64,000 bases of DNA from an uncultured Oscillospiraceae bacterium (GTDB lineage: Bacteria; Bacillota; Clostridia; Oscillospirales; Ruminococcaceae). The position numbers and the translations under genes are program-made. Under the pieces are notes generated by a model, which was not told the DNA's origin, did not search any database, and saw only the letters and a list, made by a program, of their open reading frames with translations. The DNA lies in assembly GCA_910579125.1 (NCBI GenBank), contig CAJTTH010000005.1, positions 1 to 64,000 on the forward strand. The letters are read 5' to 3'. Positions 25,692 to 34,722 of the stretch are shown here, piece after piece (position 1 is the stretch's first letter; the number at the start of each line of letters is the position of its first letter).

Positions 25692-25723
25692 AAAAATGCC
25701 CGAAACCGCTTTCGGACATTTTT
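25692..25723 (-). terminator. Terminator of the glycosyltransferase/SUKH unit
   Basis: On the minus strand an imperfect 14-base stem (25692-25705, 25710-25723) ends in TTTTTT, ten bases after the stop of the SUKH-like gene. The symmetrical A/T tails allow either direction. Confidence 0.8.
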
Positions 25724-25733
25724 TGCGTTCTGC

Positions 25734-26330
25734 TTAATCGTCGCTGCCGTTATACACGCGGTCAAGAAAATCATAAAAATTTTCGGCTGTCGGTTCGGCG
25801 AGCTTTTCAAGCTGCTCTCTCGGTATTTCCCTGCCCTCGTCCTCAAATTCGTATTGCAGATCGAACAGCTCCTCATGCGGAAACTGTACGATCGGACACC
25901 TTTCCTCGTCGGGCATATTCGCGAGGTCGACGCAGCGGATAAAGTAGCCCTCCTTATCCCATGCGAACGGAAGATACCCGTTTGCGGTAAGGTGCGGATT
26001 ATACGCGTTGTCAAGCCCCTCAAACGGCTCGTCAGGCATATTTCTGCCCAACGCCCCGTCAAAGCAGTGATGACAGACGGTAAAGAACGCCTTTACGCCG
26101 TTCGGGAATGCAAATCCGTATTCCTCCTCATATTCCGCGATATCCTTGTCGGAAACGGCGGACGGTATCAGCTTCCAAGTATTCCATTCCTCGCTCGGGT
26201 CTGCGCCGTCCGCCAGCATCTCCTCGGGGAGATCGCACATCTGCAAGGCGATAGGCGCTTCTTCGCTCAGCTTCTTGTATATTCGCTCAAAAAAATCCCT
26301 CATAAACGCTTTTGCGCCGTTAATATCCAT
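25734..26330 (-). CDS. SMI1/KNR4 (SUKH) family protein
   Basis: The 198-residue acidic protein has the SUKH core W-K-L-I-P-S-A-V-S-D followed by IAEYEEEYGFAFPNGVKAFF, and later YLPFAWDKEG. SUKH proteins are a major class of immunity proteins to secreted polymorphic toxins, though some are regulatory. No partner toxin is nearby. It sits in a three-gene minus-strand unit with a 67-codon gene and a glycosyltransferase, with very short gaps. Confidence 0.78.
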   Translation of the reverse strand: MDINGAKAFMRDFFERIYKKLSEEAPIALQMCDLPEEMLADGADPSEEWNTWKLIPSAVSDKDIAEYEEEYGFAFPNGVKAFFTVCHHCFDGALGRNMPDEPFEGLDNAYNPHLTANGYLPFAWDKEGYFIRCVDLANMPDEERCPIVQFPHEELFDLQYEFEDEGREIPREQLEKLAEPTAENFYDFLDRVYNGSDD

Positions 26331-26331
26331 T

Positions 26332-26535
26332 TTATTCTCCTATAAACGTCAATCCGTACCTCTCGTAGAACGCGGCAATATCGTCCGTGTTCCTCACCAG
26401 CTCCGCGCAGATGAGCTTCTTTTCGGCGGCGCTGTAAAAGCCGATCGTTTTCTCGCCCGTGCAGGTGGAGCTCTCCGTTCTGATGTCGCGCTCCGAAAAC
26501 CCCTCGGGAATGGGCAGCGGCTTTTTTCGTTTCAT
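26332..26535 (-). CDS. Small unknown protein (67 aa)
   Basis: A short, charged protein with a basic start (MKRKKPLPIP) and no membrane segment. It lies 2 bases after the glycosyltransferase stop and 1 base before the SUKH gene, tight enough to be a real operon member. The family is not recognised. Confidence 0.6.
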   Translation of the reverse strand: MKRKKPLPIPEGFSERDIRTESSTCTGEKTIGFYSAAEKKLICAELVRNTDDIAAFYERYGLTFIGE

Positions 26536-26537
26536 TG

Positions 26538-27878
26538 TTACTCGCCCCGTTTCAGTTTTTCCTTAATCTTTTCCCAGCGCTCGCGGCTTTTGCTTCGCGA
26601 TTCCTTTAGCTCGGCGGGGATACTGCGGAAGCGCATTATATTGTCGGTAATGTTGTCCATCATCACGAAAAATTCCTCTTGGATAACGTTCTCGCGGCGC
26701 TGAGACTGCCCGCTCATGCAGCGCTCGATAACCGCGCCGTAGCGGTCGTAGGCGCGCTTTACGGAGGTTTCCCATGATATGTAAACCTCGTTCATGGCGT
26801 GCTCGCCGATCTGATGCATTTCGGTGCGGTGTCCGACCGCGAACTCCAGCTTTTTGGCGATGTCGGCGGGATCGGCTGCGGAAAGTATGCCTGTCCGTCC
26901 GTCGGTAATTCCCTCGGCGGCGCAGCTCCCCTCAATAAGCAGCGAGCCTACTCCGCAGGCGGCAGCCTCGCGGACTACTATGCCGTTGGTGTCATACTCG
27001 GACGGGAATAAAAACAACTCGCCCGCCGTATAGAACACGCGCAGCTCCTCGCGGTCGCTTACCGCACCCGCAAAAATGCACTTGTCCGCAAGCCCCAGCT
27101 CGTTTACATAATCCTCCATTTCCCGCCTGTCCATGCCGTCGCCGACGAACATCATACGATAGTCCAGACCCTTTTCGTCGATTATCTTCAGCGCGTCCAG
27201 AATAAGTCTGATACCCTTGTACCAGAGCAGTCTGCCCACAAACATAAACAGAATTACGTCCTCGGGTATATCGTAGGCTTGACGGAGAGCCTCAGCATCG
27301 CGTCTGTCCGCCCGCCCCTTCGGGAAGTCGACCCCGTTCTCCATTACCACATAGTCGCCCTCGTAGCCGAGACTGCGGAGATTTTCTCCCGCGCCGCGGC
27401 TGACCGTCCACACCTCGTCGCAAGCGGAGATGTTGTTAATAACGAACTTTATCGCCTGTTCCGACATCAGCTTATTGGGCAGCGCCCGCCTTATATCTAT
27501 GTCAAATTTTGTGTGGTAGGTAAGCACTATCGGCACGTTGGTTTTTTCGCGGAGAACTCTCGCCATCATAGTCGAAGCAAACGGGCAGTGGCTGTGGATA
27601 ATGTCGAATTCCTCCGTCGAAAGCGCGTCGAGCTTCTTACAGGAAAACGGATATCCCGCGCGGTATCCGCAGAGCTTTTCGGTTATCGGCAGACTGCGGT
27701 AGCGGAACACCTCAAACGGGTAATTATCCTCTGCGCCGGGGTATTCGGGGGTTACCACCGCCGCCTTGCCCAGCTCATCGGTAATAACGTTTGCGTAATT
27801 TATAACCGCGTTCGCCACGCCGTCGATCACGGGCGGGAACGAATCGTTCATCAAACATACGTTAAGCCTTTTGTCCAT
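26538..27878 (-). CDS. GT4-family glycosyltransferase
   Basis: The 446-residue GT-B enzyme has an N-terminal acceptor domain (LMNDSFPPVIDGVANAV), a glycogen-synthase-type GRLLWYKGI and the donor-site motif EYDTNGIVVREAAACG with the GT4 E-x7-E pattern. It resembles diacylglycerol glucosyltransferases that make cell-surface glycolipids, which would suit a peripheral membrane enzyme with its basic C-terminal helix. Acceptor and sugar are inferred. Confidence 0.85.
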   Translation of the reverse strand: MDKRLNVCLMNDSFPPVIDGVANAVINYANVITDELGKAAVVTPEYPGAEDNYPFEVFRYRSLPITEKLCGYRAGYPFSCKKLDALSTEEFDIIHSHCPFASTMMARVLREKTNVPIVLTYHTKFDIDIRRALPNKLMSEQAIKFVINNISACDEVWTVSRGAGENLRSLGYEGDYVVMENGVDFPKGRADRRDAEALRQAYDIPEDVILFMFVGRLLWYKGIRLILDALKIIDEKGLDYRMMFVGDGMDRREMEDYVNELGLADKCIFAGAVSDREELRVFYTAGELFLFPSEYDTNGIVVREAAACGVGSLLIEGSCAAEGITDGRTGILSAADPADIAKKLEFAVGHRTEMHQIGEHAMNEVYISWETSVKRAYDRYGAVIERCMSGQSQRRENVIQEEFFVMMDNITDNIMRFRSIPAELKESRSKSRERWEKIKEKLKRGE

Positions 27879-28015
27879 ATCATAACCTCTTCCGGAAAAT
27901 TATTGCATATAACTTGTATTTTTATTATAGCGTAAAACGTTTACAAAATCAAGGGCGTTTTACGTTTTTTTTGTAAAGATTTAGTAAAGGCCGCACAATT
28001 GTGTAATGTCGTAAA

Positions 28016-28041
28016 AAACCTCCCTTTTAACGGGGAGGTTT
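28016..28041 (-). terminator. Terminator of the sugar ABC operon
   Basis: Arms aaacctccc and gggaggttt (28016-28024, 28033-28041); on the minus strand a TTTTTT tail follows. It lies 20 bases after the last permease stop. Confidence 0.88.
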
Positions 28042-28062
28042 TTAAATATTCTGCCGAACCGC

Positions 28063-28947
28063 TTATTCCTTTACCGAACCCGAAACAAGGTTTGAGTAAA
28101 TGGACTTTTGCAGCGAAAGGAAAATTATCAGCGTAGGAACGATACAGATGACAATCCCCGCGAAGATGATCTCCCACTGTGCTCCGTACGGACCGATAAA
28201 GTTGTACAGCGCCGTTGAAACCGTTTCGTGGTGCGGAATGTAAAGGTTTGCGGTGTAGAAGTCGTTGTAAATTCCGACGAACTTGATAACAAGCACCGTT
28301 GCTATCGCGGGGCGCAGCATCGGAAGAATTATGCGCCAATATACTCCGGGATAGGAGCAGCCCTCAAGAAACGCGCTCTCGTCAAGCGATACCGATATGT
28401 TGTCGAGAAACTGCATAAAAATCTGGATAGATACGATGTCCGTGCCGATATACATAAGGATCGGCGCGAGATAGTTGTCGTGCAGACCCATTGCGTTTAC
28501 GATCTGGAAAACCGTAACCTGCATGGAAATACTCGGAAGCAGCGCCACAATAAGGAAAATAGTCTTGACGATCTTGGTATACAGCATTGAGAAACGCTGA
28601 AGAACAAAAGCCGTCATAGTACCCGTAATGATCGTTCCAAAGCAGGAAATGATCTCAATAAGGAACGTATTTCCCAAACCGAGCAAAACGTGACCTTTGG
28701 TAAACGCGGTTATGTAGTTGGAAAACTGCGGCACTTCGGGAAGCGCGAAAACGTTCGACTGCAAATACTCCGTGCCGGTTTTGAGCGAACCGAGCAGAAC
28801 AATGACCAGAGGAATAAGAACCACCAGACAGCATACGACCAGAAAAACGTATTTCAGTACCTGAAATGCAATTCTTACCGACTTCGGCGTTTCCTTGAAT
28901 TGATAACTTTTTATGCTTGTATAAGTTTCTTTAGCCATATCCGTCAC
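28063..28947 (-). CDS. Carbohydrate ABC transporter permease (MalG type)
   Basis: The 294-residue membrane protein has six hydrophobic segments and the EAA loop (ESAFLEGCSYPGVYWRIILPMLRP) that contacts the ATPase. Third gene of a binding-protein/permease/permease operon. The ATPase (MsmX/UgpC-like) is not encoded here and is commonly shared in Firmicutes. Confidence 0.93.
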   Translation of the reverse strand: MTDMAKETYTSIKSYQFKETPKSVRIAFQVLKYVFLVVCCLVVLIPLVIVLLGSLKTGTEYLQSNVFALPEVPQFSNYITAFTKGHVLLGLGNTFLIEIISCFGTIITGTMTAFVLQRFSMLYTKIVKTIFLIVALLPSISMQVTVFQIVNAMGLHDNYLAPILMYIGTDIVSIQIFMQFLDNISVSLDESAFLEGCSYPGVYWRIILPMLRPAIATVLVIKFVGIYNDFYTANLYIPHHETVSTALYNFIGPYGAQWEIIFAGIVICIVPTLIIFLSLQKSIYSNLVSGSVKE

Positions 28948-29867
28948 TTCCTCTCTTTAAATAACAAATTCTGAACGCCCGTAATGATAAGGATAATAAG
29001 CAGCAGCACAATACCCATTGCCGAGCCCAGTCCGACCTTTTCGTAGGTGAACGCTGTGTCTATCGTCTTGATTACGAACGTAGAAGTGCCGTTTGCGCCG
29101 CCGGTGATGATGTACGGGATATCGAATACGGAAGCCGCGCCCTTTATGGCGAGTACAAGCTGAAGCGCAACTATCGGACGGATACCGGGGAAAACGATGT
29201 ACCAGAATCTCTGCCAGCCGTTTGCGCCGTCGAGGTCGGCAGCCTCGTAAATATCGGGGGAAATGGACTGTATCGCGCCGATATACATGATGATGTCAAA
29301 GCCGATGTACTTCCAGATAGAAGCGAAAACCAGACACCAGTTTACGAGGTTCGGGTCGTTGAGCCAGCTTACTCCGGGAATGCCGAAGATCGAAAGGATA
29401 CTGTTGAGCGTACCCTCCGAGCTGATGATGCCGTCGCCCTTCGTAAAGAACTTACGGAAAATGATCGATACCGCAACGCCGTTCATCATATATGGGAAGA
29501 ACAGTATCCCCTTAAAGACGTTGGCGAGCTTCAGCTTGGAGCAAAGCGTAGTGGCGATAAGCAGTGCCAGAGCCTGCTGAACAAACGAACCTAACAAATA
29601 GTATAAGCAGTTTTTGAACGTGCTGAGATATTCGCTCTGTGTGAAGAGCGTTATGTAATTGTTCAATCCGATCCATTCAGGGTTTACGCCCAACTGATCG
29701 CGCTTCTGAAAGCTGAACAGAAACATATTCACTGCGGGGATAAGCGTAAATATCAGCAGAAGTACTATCGGGATAAGCAGAAAAAAGAACGTCGTGAGAT
29801 ACTTCTGTCCCGTATAGCCGCGCAGCCATTCGCCGAGCGTACGCTTTTGCTTAGCATTGGCACTCAT
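28944..29867 (-). CDS. Carbohydrate ABC transporter permease (MalF type)
   Basis: The 307-residue protein has six membrane segments and the EAA-loop motif YEAADLDGANGWQRFWYIVFP. Its stop overlaps the next gene's ATG by four bases. It pairs with the downstream MalG-type subunit. Confidence 0.93.
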   Translation of the reverse strand: MSANAKQKRTLGEWLRGYTGQKYLTTFFFLLIPIVLLLIFTLIPAVNMFLFSFQKRDQLGVNPEWIGLNNYITLFTQSEYLSTFKNCLYYLLGSFVQQALALLIATTLCSKLKLANVFKGILFFPYMMNGVAVSIIFRKFFTKGDGIISSEGTLNSILSIFGIPGVSWLNDPNLVNWCLVFASIWKYIGFDIIMYIGAIQSISPDIYEAADLDGANGWQRFWYIVFPGIRPIVALQLVLAIKGAASVFDIPYIITGGANGTSTFVIKTIDTAFTYEKVGLGSAMGIVLLLIILIITGVQNLLFKERK

Positions 29868-29900
29868 AAACGGTACCGTCCTTTCAATTATTTATATGAG

Positions 29901-29930
29901 TTTTCGCTCCGTGAAAACGCGGAGCGAAAA
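29901..29930 (-). promoter_or_regulatory. Intercistronic stem-loop after the binding-protein gene
   Basis: Perfect 11-bp arms (29901-29911, 29920-29930) stand in the 100-base gap between binding protein and first permease, with no T-run. Such stems usually protect the upstream mRNA, giving more binding protein than permease. Confidence 0.65.
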
Positions 29931-29967
29931 GCCATGGGAAAACTGTTAAAATCAGCGTCGCGGTTTA

Positions 29968-31476
29968 TTAACCGTTTGCGTTGTGATAAGCGATGTATTT
30001 CTCGTTCTTGTCTCTCGTCTCAGCCCATCTCTTGTTAACGTCGTCAACGATAGCCTTGAACGCTTCCTCACCCTCGCCTTTGAAAGCAGCTTCGGCAATC
30101 TTAGCCTTGAAGTTAGCCGCATCCTGATTCTGCGTACCTACCTCGGACTCCTTGTCGATCTCGTCAAATACACCCTGAAGCGCGTCGGGAGCGGGGCTGG
30201 AAACAAAGAACTCGCAGTCCGCAAAGTCGGTGAGGTAGTCGGGCATATCAGCGCCGATAAGGGGAGACAGACCCTGCTGATCCTTGATAAACGTCGATTC
30301 GCTTATGAACCACTCGATGTACGCCTTGCCGAGCTCCTTAACCGCCGCGTCGCTGTTGATATTGACTGCCATAGCGTAATCGGCTGCGGAACGCGCGTAC
30401 TGCTTGCCGTCCTTGTTGAACGGAGCGGGCATAAATCCGATATCCTCGGGGTGACCGCCCTGCTCTTCGGTAAGTATCTCCTTGAACTGGCTGACAGACC
30501 ACGAACCCATGATCATCGTGCCGATCTTGCCCTGGCTGATAGCGGGCTTGGAAGCCTCCCAGCCGCTTGTCATGTGATCCTCTTCGAGAACCTCCGCCGT
30601 GCTGAACAGGTCGAACATAAACTTCATGCTCTCATAATAACCGTTTCCGGGAGTGAGCAGGTCGCTCTTTTCGGTGAGTATCTTGGTCTGGAACTCGGGA
30701 TCGCCCTCGATCGAATCGGAAAGCGCCCAGATCTGGTTAAGCGGCCACTTATCCGCCTCGCCGAAATTGGTGAGATACGGAATTACTGTACCGTTGTAGT
30801 GCTCGTTGATCTTCTTCAGATCGGCGATAAAGTCTTCGGGGGTCTTGGGAAGCTCGGTAATGCCCGCCTCGGACCATACTCTCTTATTGTAAACTATTCC
30901 TCCGTCAACAGAACCCATGTGCGGTATACCGTAAACCTGTCCGTTGCACAGATGCTGATCCATCCAGAGGTACTTCTTGGAGAGCTCGTCGTAAGAGCCG
31001 AGCGGCTCGAACTTCGCCGCTTTGTCCTCGGGTGTCATATTGCTCGGGATCATCAGAACGTCGCCGTAGTTTGTGGTGGTCATTCTGGTCTTTACATCGC
31101 CGTTATACTTTGTAAGACCCTCGTACTTAACGGTGCAGTTGAACTTCTGCTCAAACGCGTCGGTCATCTGATCGAGATAGCCGCTGTCGACCAAGTCGGT
31201 ACGGTTGGTAAGAACGTTGAGCGTAAGACCGTCAGTGATCTTGGACGCGTCGTAGAGCGTCGCGCCTGTCTGAGCGGGCGTGGAACTGTTGTCGGACGTG
31301 CTGTCGCCGCCTGTGCTGCTGTTACCGCTTGCGGAATTGTTGCCTGTGGAGCTGTTTCCGCCGGTGGAAGAGCTGCTGCTTGATGAATTGCCGGAGCTTT
31401 CATTGTTGTTGCAGCCCGCGAGCGTAAGTGCTGCTGTTGCGGCGAGAACACCCGCCAATAATCTTTTCAGTTTCAT
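29968..31476 (-). CDS. Extracellular sugar-binding lipoprotein of an ABC transporter
   Basis: The 502-residue protein has a lipoprotein signal ending in the lipobox LAGC (Cys near residue 22), a Ser/Asn/Gly/Thr-rich linker to about residue 70 and a family-1 solute-binding fold. It would be anchored outside the membrane and deliver an oligosaccharide to the two permeases below. The GH43 and esterase genes in the window suggest hemicellulose oligomers, which is inference. A LacI-type operator candidate sits in its promoter. Confidence 0.93.
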   Translation of the reverse strand: MKLKRLLAGVLAATAALTLAGCNNNESSGNSSSSSSSTGGNSSTGNNSASGNSSTGGDSTSDNSSTPAQTGATLYDASKITDGLTLNVLTNRTDLVDSGYLDQMTDAFEQKFNCTVKYEGLTKYNGDVKTRMTTTNYGDVLMIPSNMTPEDKAAKFEPLGSYDELSKKYLWMDQHLCNGQVYGIPHMGSVDGGIVYNKRVWSEAGITELPKTPEDFIADLKKINEHYNGTVIPYLTNFGEADKWPLNQIWALSDSIEGDPEFQTKILTEKSDLLTPGNGYYESMKFMFDLFSTAEVLEEDHMTSGWEASKPAISQGKIGTMIMGSWSVSQFKEILTEEQGGHPEDIGFMPAPFNKDGKQYARSAADYAMAVNINSDAAVKELGKAYIEWFISESTFIKDQQGLSPLIGADMPDYLTDFADCEFFVSSPAPDALQGVFDEIDKESEVGTQNQDAANFKAKIAEAAFKGEGEEAFKAIVDDVNKRWAETRDKNEKYIAYHNANG

Positions 31477-31564
31477 GGTATTCCTCCATACATCATAAAG
31501 AGATAAAAAGTAACTATTTAATTAAGCTGTTTATGAAGTTATCAACTGCTTAATCTTACTTATA

Positions 31565-31593
31565 ATTATAATTATTTTAAGCGCTTTTGTCAA
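31565..31593 (-). promoter_or_regulatory. Sigma-A promoter of the ABC operon with operator-like palindrome
   Basis: Minus-strand TTGACA (31588-31593) and TATAAT (31565-31570) with a 17-base spacer. The spacer contains the palindrome AAGCGCTT (31579-31586), the central CG type recognised by LacI-family regulators. Its position between the two boxes would make it a repression site. Confidence 0.78.
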
Positions 31594-31621
31594 GTTATTT
31601 TTTTTATTTTGTGAAATAGAT

Positions 31622-31668
31622 AGAAAAAAGCCTTGCATATTTGTGGAAATGCACATATATGCAAGGCT
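31622..31668 (-). terminator. Terminator of glyS
   Basis: 12-base arms (31629-31640 with 31657-31668) and a minus-strand TTTTTT tail, 80 bases after the glyS stop. Confidence 0.85.
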
Positions 31669-31748
31669 CTGATTGTGTAATTGATGTAAATTAACGTTTT
31701 GGCACGTTAAGTTAAATCAAGTTAATTAAGTAAATTTGCTAATTTAGG

Positions 31749-33125
31749 TTAAAATGCAATTTTTTCCTCAATATATGCCTTTACGTCGGCGAGAGGGATT
31801 CTTACCTGAGACATTGTATCGCGCTCACGGATGGTGACGCAGCCGTCGTTTTCGGTGTCGAAGTCGTAAGTTATGCAGAACGGCGTGCCGATTTCGTCCT
31901 GACGGCGGTAGCGTTTGCCGATTGCTCCCGCCTCGTCATAGTCGACGGCGAAGTACTTGGAGAGCTCCTCGAAAAGCTCCGTGGACTTTTCCGAGAGCTT
32001 CTTCGACAGCGGCAGAACGGCAGCCTTTATCGGCGCGAGAGCGGGGTGGAGATGCATTATCGTTCTGGAGGTGCCGTCCTCGAGAGCCTCCTCGTCGTAA
32101 GAGTCGCAGACCACCGCGAGGAACAGACGCTCAACGCCGAGCGACGGCTCGATAACGTAGGGAACGTACTTCTCGTTGGTCTCGGGGTCGAAGTATTCAA
32201 GCGACTTACCGCTTGTGTTGATATGCTGCGTGAGGTCGTAATCGGTTCTGTCCGCAACGCCCCAAAGCTCGCCCCAGCCGAACGGGAACATAAACTCGAA
32301 GTCTGTCGTTGCCTTGGAGTAGAACGCAAGCTCCTCGGGGTCATGGTCGCGCAGACGGAGGTTTTCCTCCTTTATGCCAAGCGACAGGAGGAAATTCTTG
32401 CAGTAGGTGCGCCAATAGTCGAACCACTCCAGGTCCGTGCCGGGCTTGCAGAAGAATTCAAGCTCCATTTGCTCGAACTCGCGCACGCGGAAAATGAACT
32501 GTCCGGGAGTTATCTCGTTTCTGAACGACTTGCCGACCTGTGCCACGCCAAACGGAACTTTTTTGCGCGAGGTGCGCTGAATGTTCGCGAAATTCACGAA
32601 AATGCCCTGTGCGGTCTCGGGACGGAGGTAAAGCTCGTTCTTGTTGTCCTCGACCGTACCCTGCGCGGTCTTGAACATCAGGTTAAACTGGCGTATATCG
32701 GTGAAGTTTGTGCTGCCGCAGTTGGGGCACTTTATGCCCTTTTCGCGGATATAATCCATCATCTTGTCGTTTGCCCAACCGTCTGCGGTGGTCTCGCCGA
32801 AGTCCTCTATCAGCTTATCCGCGCGGTGACGCGTCTTGCAGTCCTTGCAGTCCATAAGCGGGTCGGAGAAGCCGCCGACGTGCCCCGAAGCCACCCATGT
32901 CTGCGGGTTCATCAGTATCGCGGAATCAAGACCGACGTTGTATTTGTTTTCCTGAACAAACTTTTTGCGCCAAGCCTTTTTGATGTTTTCCTTAAGCTCA
33001 ACGCCGAGAGGACCGTAATCCCATGTGTTCGCCAAGCCGCCGTAGATCTCGCTGCCCGGGTAGACAAAGCCTCTGTGTATGCACAGGGTCTTTATCGTTT
33101 CCAGTGATTTTTCGGTGTTCTTCAT
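31749..33125 (-). CDS. glyS: Glycyl-tRNA synthetase, homodimeric class II
   Basis: The 458-residue enzyme belongs to the single-chain GlyQS type (archaeal/eukaryotic-like) rather than the alpha2beta2 form. Visible are the N-terminal HRGFVYPGSEIYGG, class II motif 2 (FRNEITPGQFIFRVREFEQME), two Cys pairs (CKDCK, CPNC) and motif 3 (GVERLFLA). It charges tRNA-Gly. No T-box leader is seen in the 118 bases upstream. Confidence 0.95.
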   Translation of the reverse strand: MKNTEKSLETIKTLCIHRGFVYPGSEIYGGLANTWDYGPLGVELKENIKKAWRKKFVQENKYNVGLDSAILMNPQTWVASGHVGGFSDPLMDCKDCKTRHRADKLIEDFGETTADGWANDKMMDYIREKGIKCPNCGSTNFTDIRQFNLMFKTAQGTVEDNKNELYLRPETAQGIFVNFANIQRTSRKKVPFGVAQVGKSFRNEITPGQFIFRVREFEQMELEFFCKPGTDLEWFDYWRTYCKNFLLSLGIKEENLRLRDHDPEELAFYSKATTDFEFMFPFGWGELWGVADRTDYDLTQHINTSGKSLEYFDPETNEKYVPYVIEPSLGVERLFLAVVCDSYDEEALEDGTSRTIMHLHPALAPIKAAVLPLSKKLSEKSTELFEELSKYFAVDYDEAGAIGKRYRRQDEIGTPFCITYDFDTENDGCVTIRERDTMSQVRIPLADVKAYIEEKIAF

Positions 33126-33243
33126 TATAAAATATTCCTTTCTTATCCCGTATGAACCCGGGTATCTTTAAACATTATTGCGTTGTAGCGACGATTTATC
33201 GAAAAGAAGAAGAGCCGTTACCGGTTTTGTAATAAATTTCCTT

Positions 33244-33459
33244 TCAATCGCACAGCGAAACTCGTTCGCGTATTTCCGCGAGCCGCCGCTCGTACTGCCG
33301 CAGTTTTTCGGGATCGCTTTCGTGCTTTGCCTTGACAAATATATCCATTGTCTCGTCTTTGAGCGCGAGAATTTCTTCGGGTATCTTCATGTCGGTGAGG
33401 ACGTAACGGCGCGTTATTTTGTCCAGAATTTCGGCTACAAGAGCTTCTATGCGCTTCAT
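33244..33459 (-). CDS. Small helical protein (71 aa), unknown
   Basis: The charged, helical protein begins MKRIEALVAEILDKI and overlaps the ilvE stop (TAATG). It would be co-translated with ilvE. Family not recognised. Confidence 0.6.
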   Translation of the reverse strand: MKRIEALVAEILDKITRRYVLTDMKIPEEILALKDETMDIFVKAKHESDPEKLRQYERRLAEIRERVSLCD

Positions 33460-34523
33460 TATATCTTGAATATCCAGCCGAACTCGTCGGGGAGCTTGCC
33501 GTACTGAATGCCCGTCATGGTGTCGTAGAGCTTCTGAGAAATAGCGCCGATCTTGTTGTCGTTTATTGTCATTATCTTATCGCCCCATTTGAGGTGTCCG
33601 ACGGGCGAGATAACGGCAGCCGTTCCCGTGCCGAATACCTCATCGAGCTTGCCCGCGTCGTAAGCCTCGGCAACTTCTTGAATGGTAATTCTGCGCTCGG
33701 TTACTTTCATTCCCCACTTCCTGCAAAGCTCGATAGAGGACTTGCGCGTAATGCCCGGGAGAACCGAACCCGTGAGCTGCGGCGTAATAACTTCCCCGTC
33801 GATAACGAAGAAGATGTTCATTGAGCCTACTTCCTCAATATACTTCTGCTCCACGCCGTCGAGCCAGAGCACCTGTTCGTAGTCCTGATTGTGCGCCTCG
33901 TCCTGTCCCTTAAGGGAGATAGCGTAGTTCGCGGCGGTCTTTGCGAAGCCCGTGCCGCCTCTGACAGCGCGGACGTACTTTTCCTCAACGTAAATCTTAA
34001 CGGGATTGAGCCCCGTAGAATAGTACGCTCCCGACGGCGAGAGGATTATCATAAACAGATAGTGGTCGGCGGGCTTTACTCCGACATACGGGTCGGTCGC
34101 GAAGATGAACGGGCGAATGTACAGCGACGCGCCGTCGGTGTGCGGAACCCAGTCCTTTTCCAGCTCGACAAGCTGCTTGAGCGCGCCGAGAACAAATTCC
34201 TCGTCGATTGGCGGGATAACCATTCTCTCAGCGGAAACGTTCATGCGCTTGAAGTTTTCGTCGGGGCGGAACATCTGTATCGAGCCGTCAGCGGTGCGGT
34301 ATGCCTTTAGACCCTCGAAGATCTCCTGTCCGTAGTGCAGGCACATAGCCGCGGGGGAGAGCGAAATCTCGCCGTAGGGCACAATGCGCGCGTCGTGCCA
34401 GCCCTGTCCCGCATCGTAGTTCATAACGAACATATGGTCGGTGAAAATATGACCGAAACCGAGCTTGGTCTCGTCGGTCGGCTTTGCCTTGGGCGCTGTC
34501 GTCTTTTCAATTCTGATATCCAT
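33459..34523 (-). CDS. ilvE: Branched-chain amino acid aminotransferase
   Basis: The 354-residue fold-type IV PLP enzyme has GQEIFEGLKAYRTADGSIQMFRP-type family start (the key part is FEGLKAY near residue 70), the PLP Lys in FAKTAANYAIS, and EVGSMNIFFV. It transfers amino groups between glutamate and the keto acids of Leu, Ile and Val. A good sigma-A promoter lies upstream. Confidence 0.93.
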   Translation of the reverse strand: MDIRIEKTTAPKAKPTDETKLGFGHIFTDHMFVMNYDAGQGWHDARIVPYGEISLSPAAMCLHYGQEIFEGLKAYRTADGSIQMFRPDENFKRMNVSAERMVIPPIDEEFVLGALKQLVELEKDWVPHTDGASLYIRPFIFATDPYVGVKPADHYLFMIILSPSGAYYSTGLNPVKIYVEEKYVRAVRGGTGFAKTAANYAISLKGQDEAHNQDYEQVLWLDGVEQKYIEEVGSMNIFFVIDGEVITPQLTGSVLPGITRKSSIELCRKWGMKVTERRITIQEVAEAYDAGKLDEVFGTGTAAVISPVGHLKWGDKIMTINDNKIGAISQKLYDTMTGIQYGKLPDEFGWIFKI

Positions 34524-34586
34524 GATAAATTACCTTCCTTTTTGAGGGGGAGTGATCGGCTTCCCGATAATTATTCATACAGATTT

Positions 34587-34615
34587 ATTTTACCACTTTT
34601 TGCCGCCGTTGTCAA
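34587..34615 (-). promoter_or_regulatory. Sigma-A promoter of ilvE
   Basis: Minus-strand TTGACA (34610-34615) and TAAAAT (34587-34592), 17-base spacer, 64 bases before the ATG. Confidence 0.8.
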
Positions 34616-34647
34616 CCGTTTTTGCGCAAAAAGGGAAAGCTCTCCTT

Positions 34648-34722
34648 AGAGCCTGTTCAGTATCCCTCAACACGCCGTCTGCACCCGCGTTTTGGCGCAT
34701 TTCGAGATACTAAACAGGCTCT
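34648..34722. repeat. Inverted-repeat element E1
   Basis: 17-bp arms with one mismatch (34648-34664, 34706-34722) enclose about 41 bases. The outer end reads AGAGCCTGTT and is shared with element E2 at 50.7 kb. It lies between the ilvE promoter and a frameshifted gene remnant. Confidence 0.75.

Noticed and set aside
33126..33243. T-box leader before glyS
   Set aside because: No AGGGTGGNACCGCG-type box and too little space.
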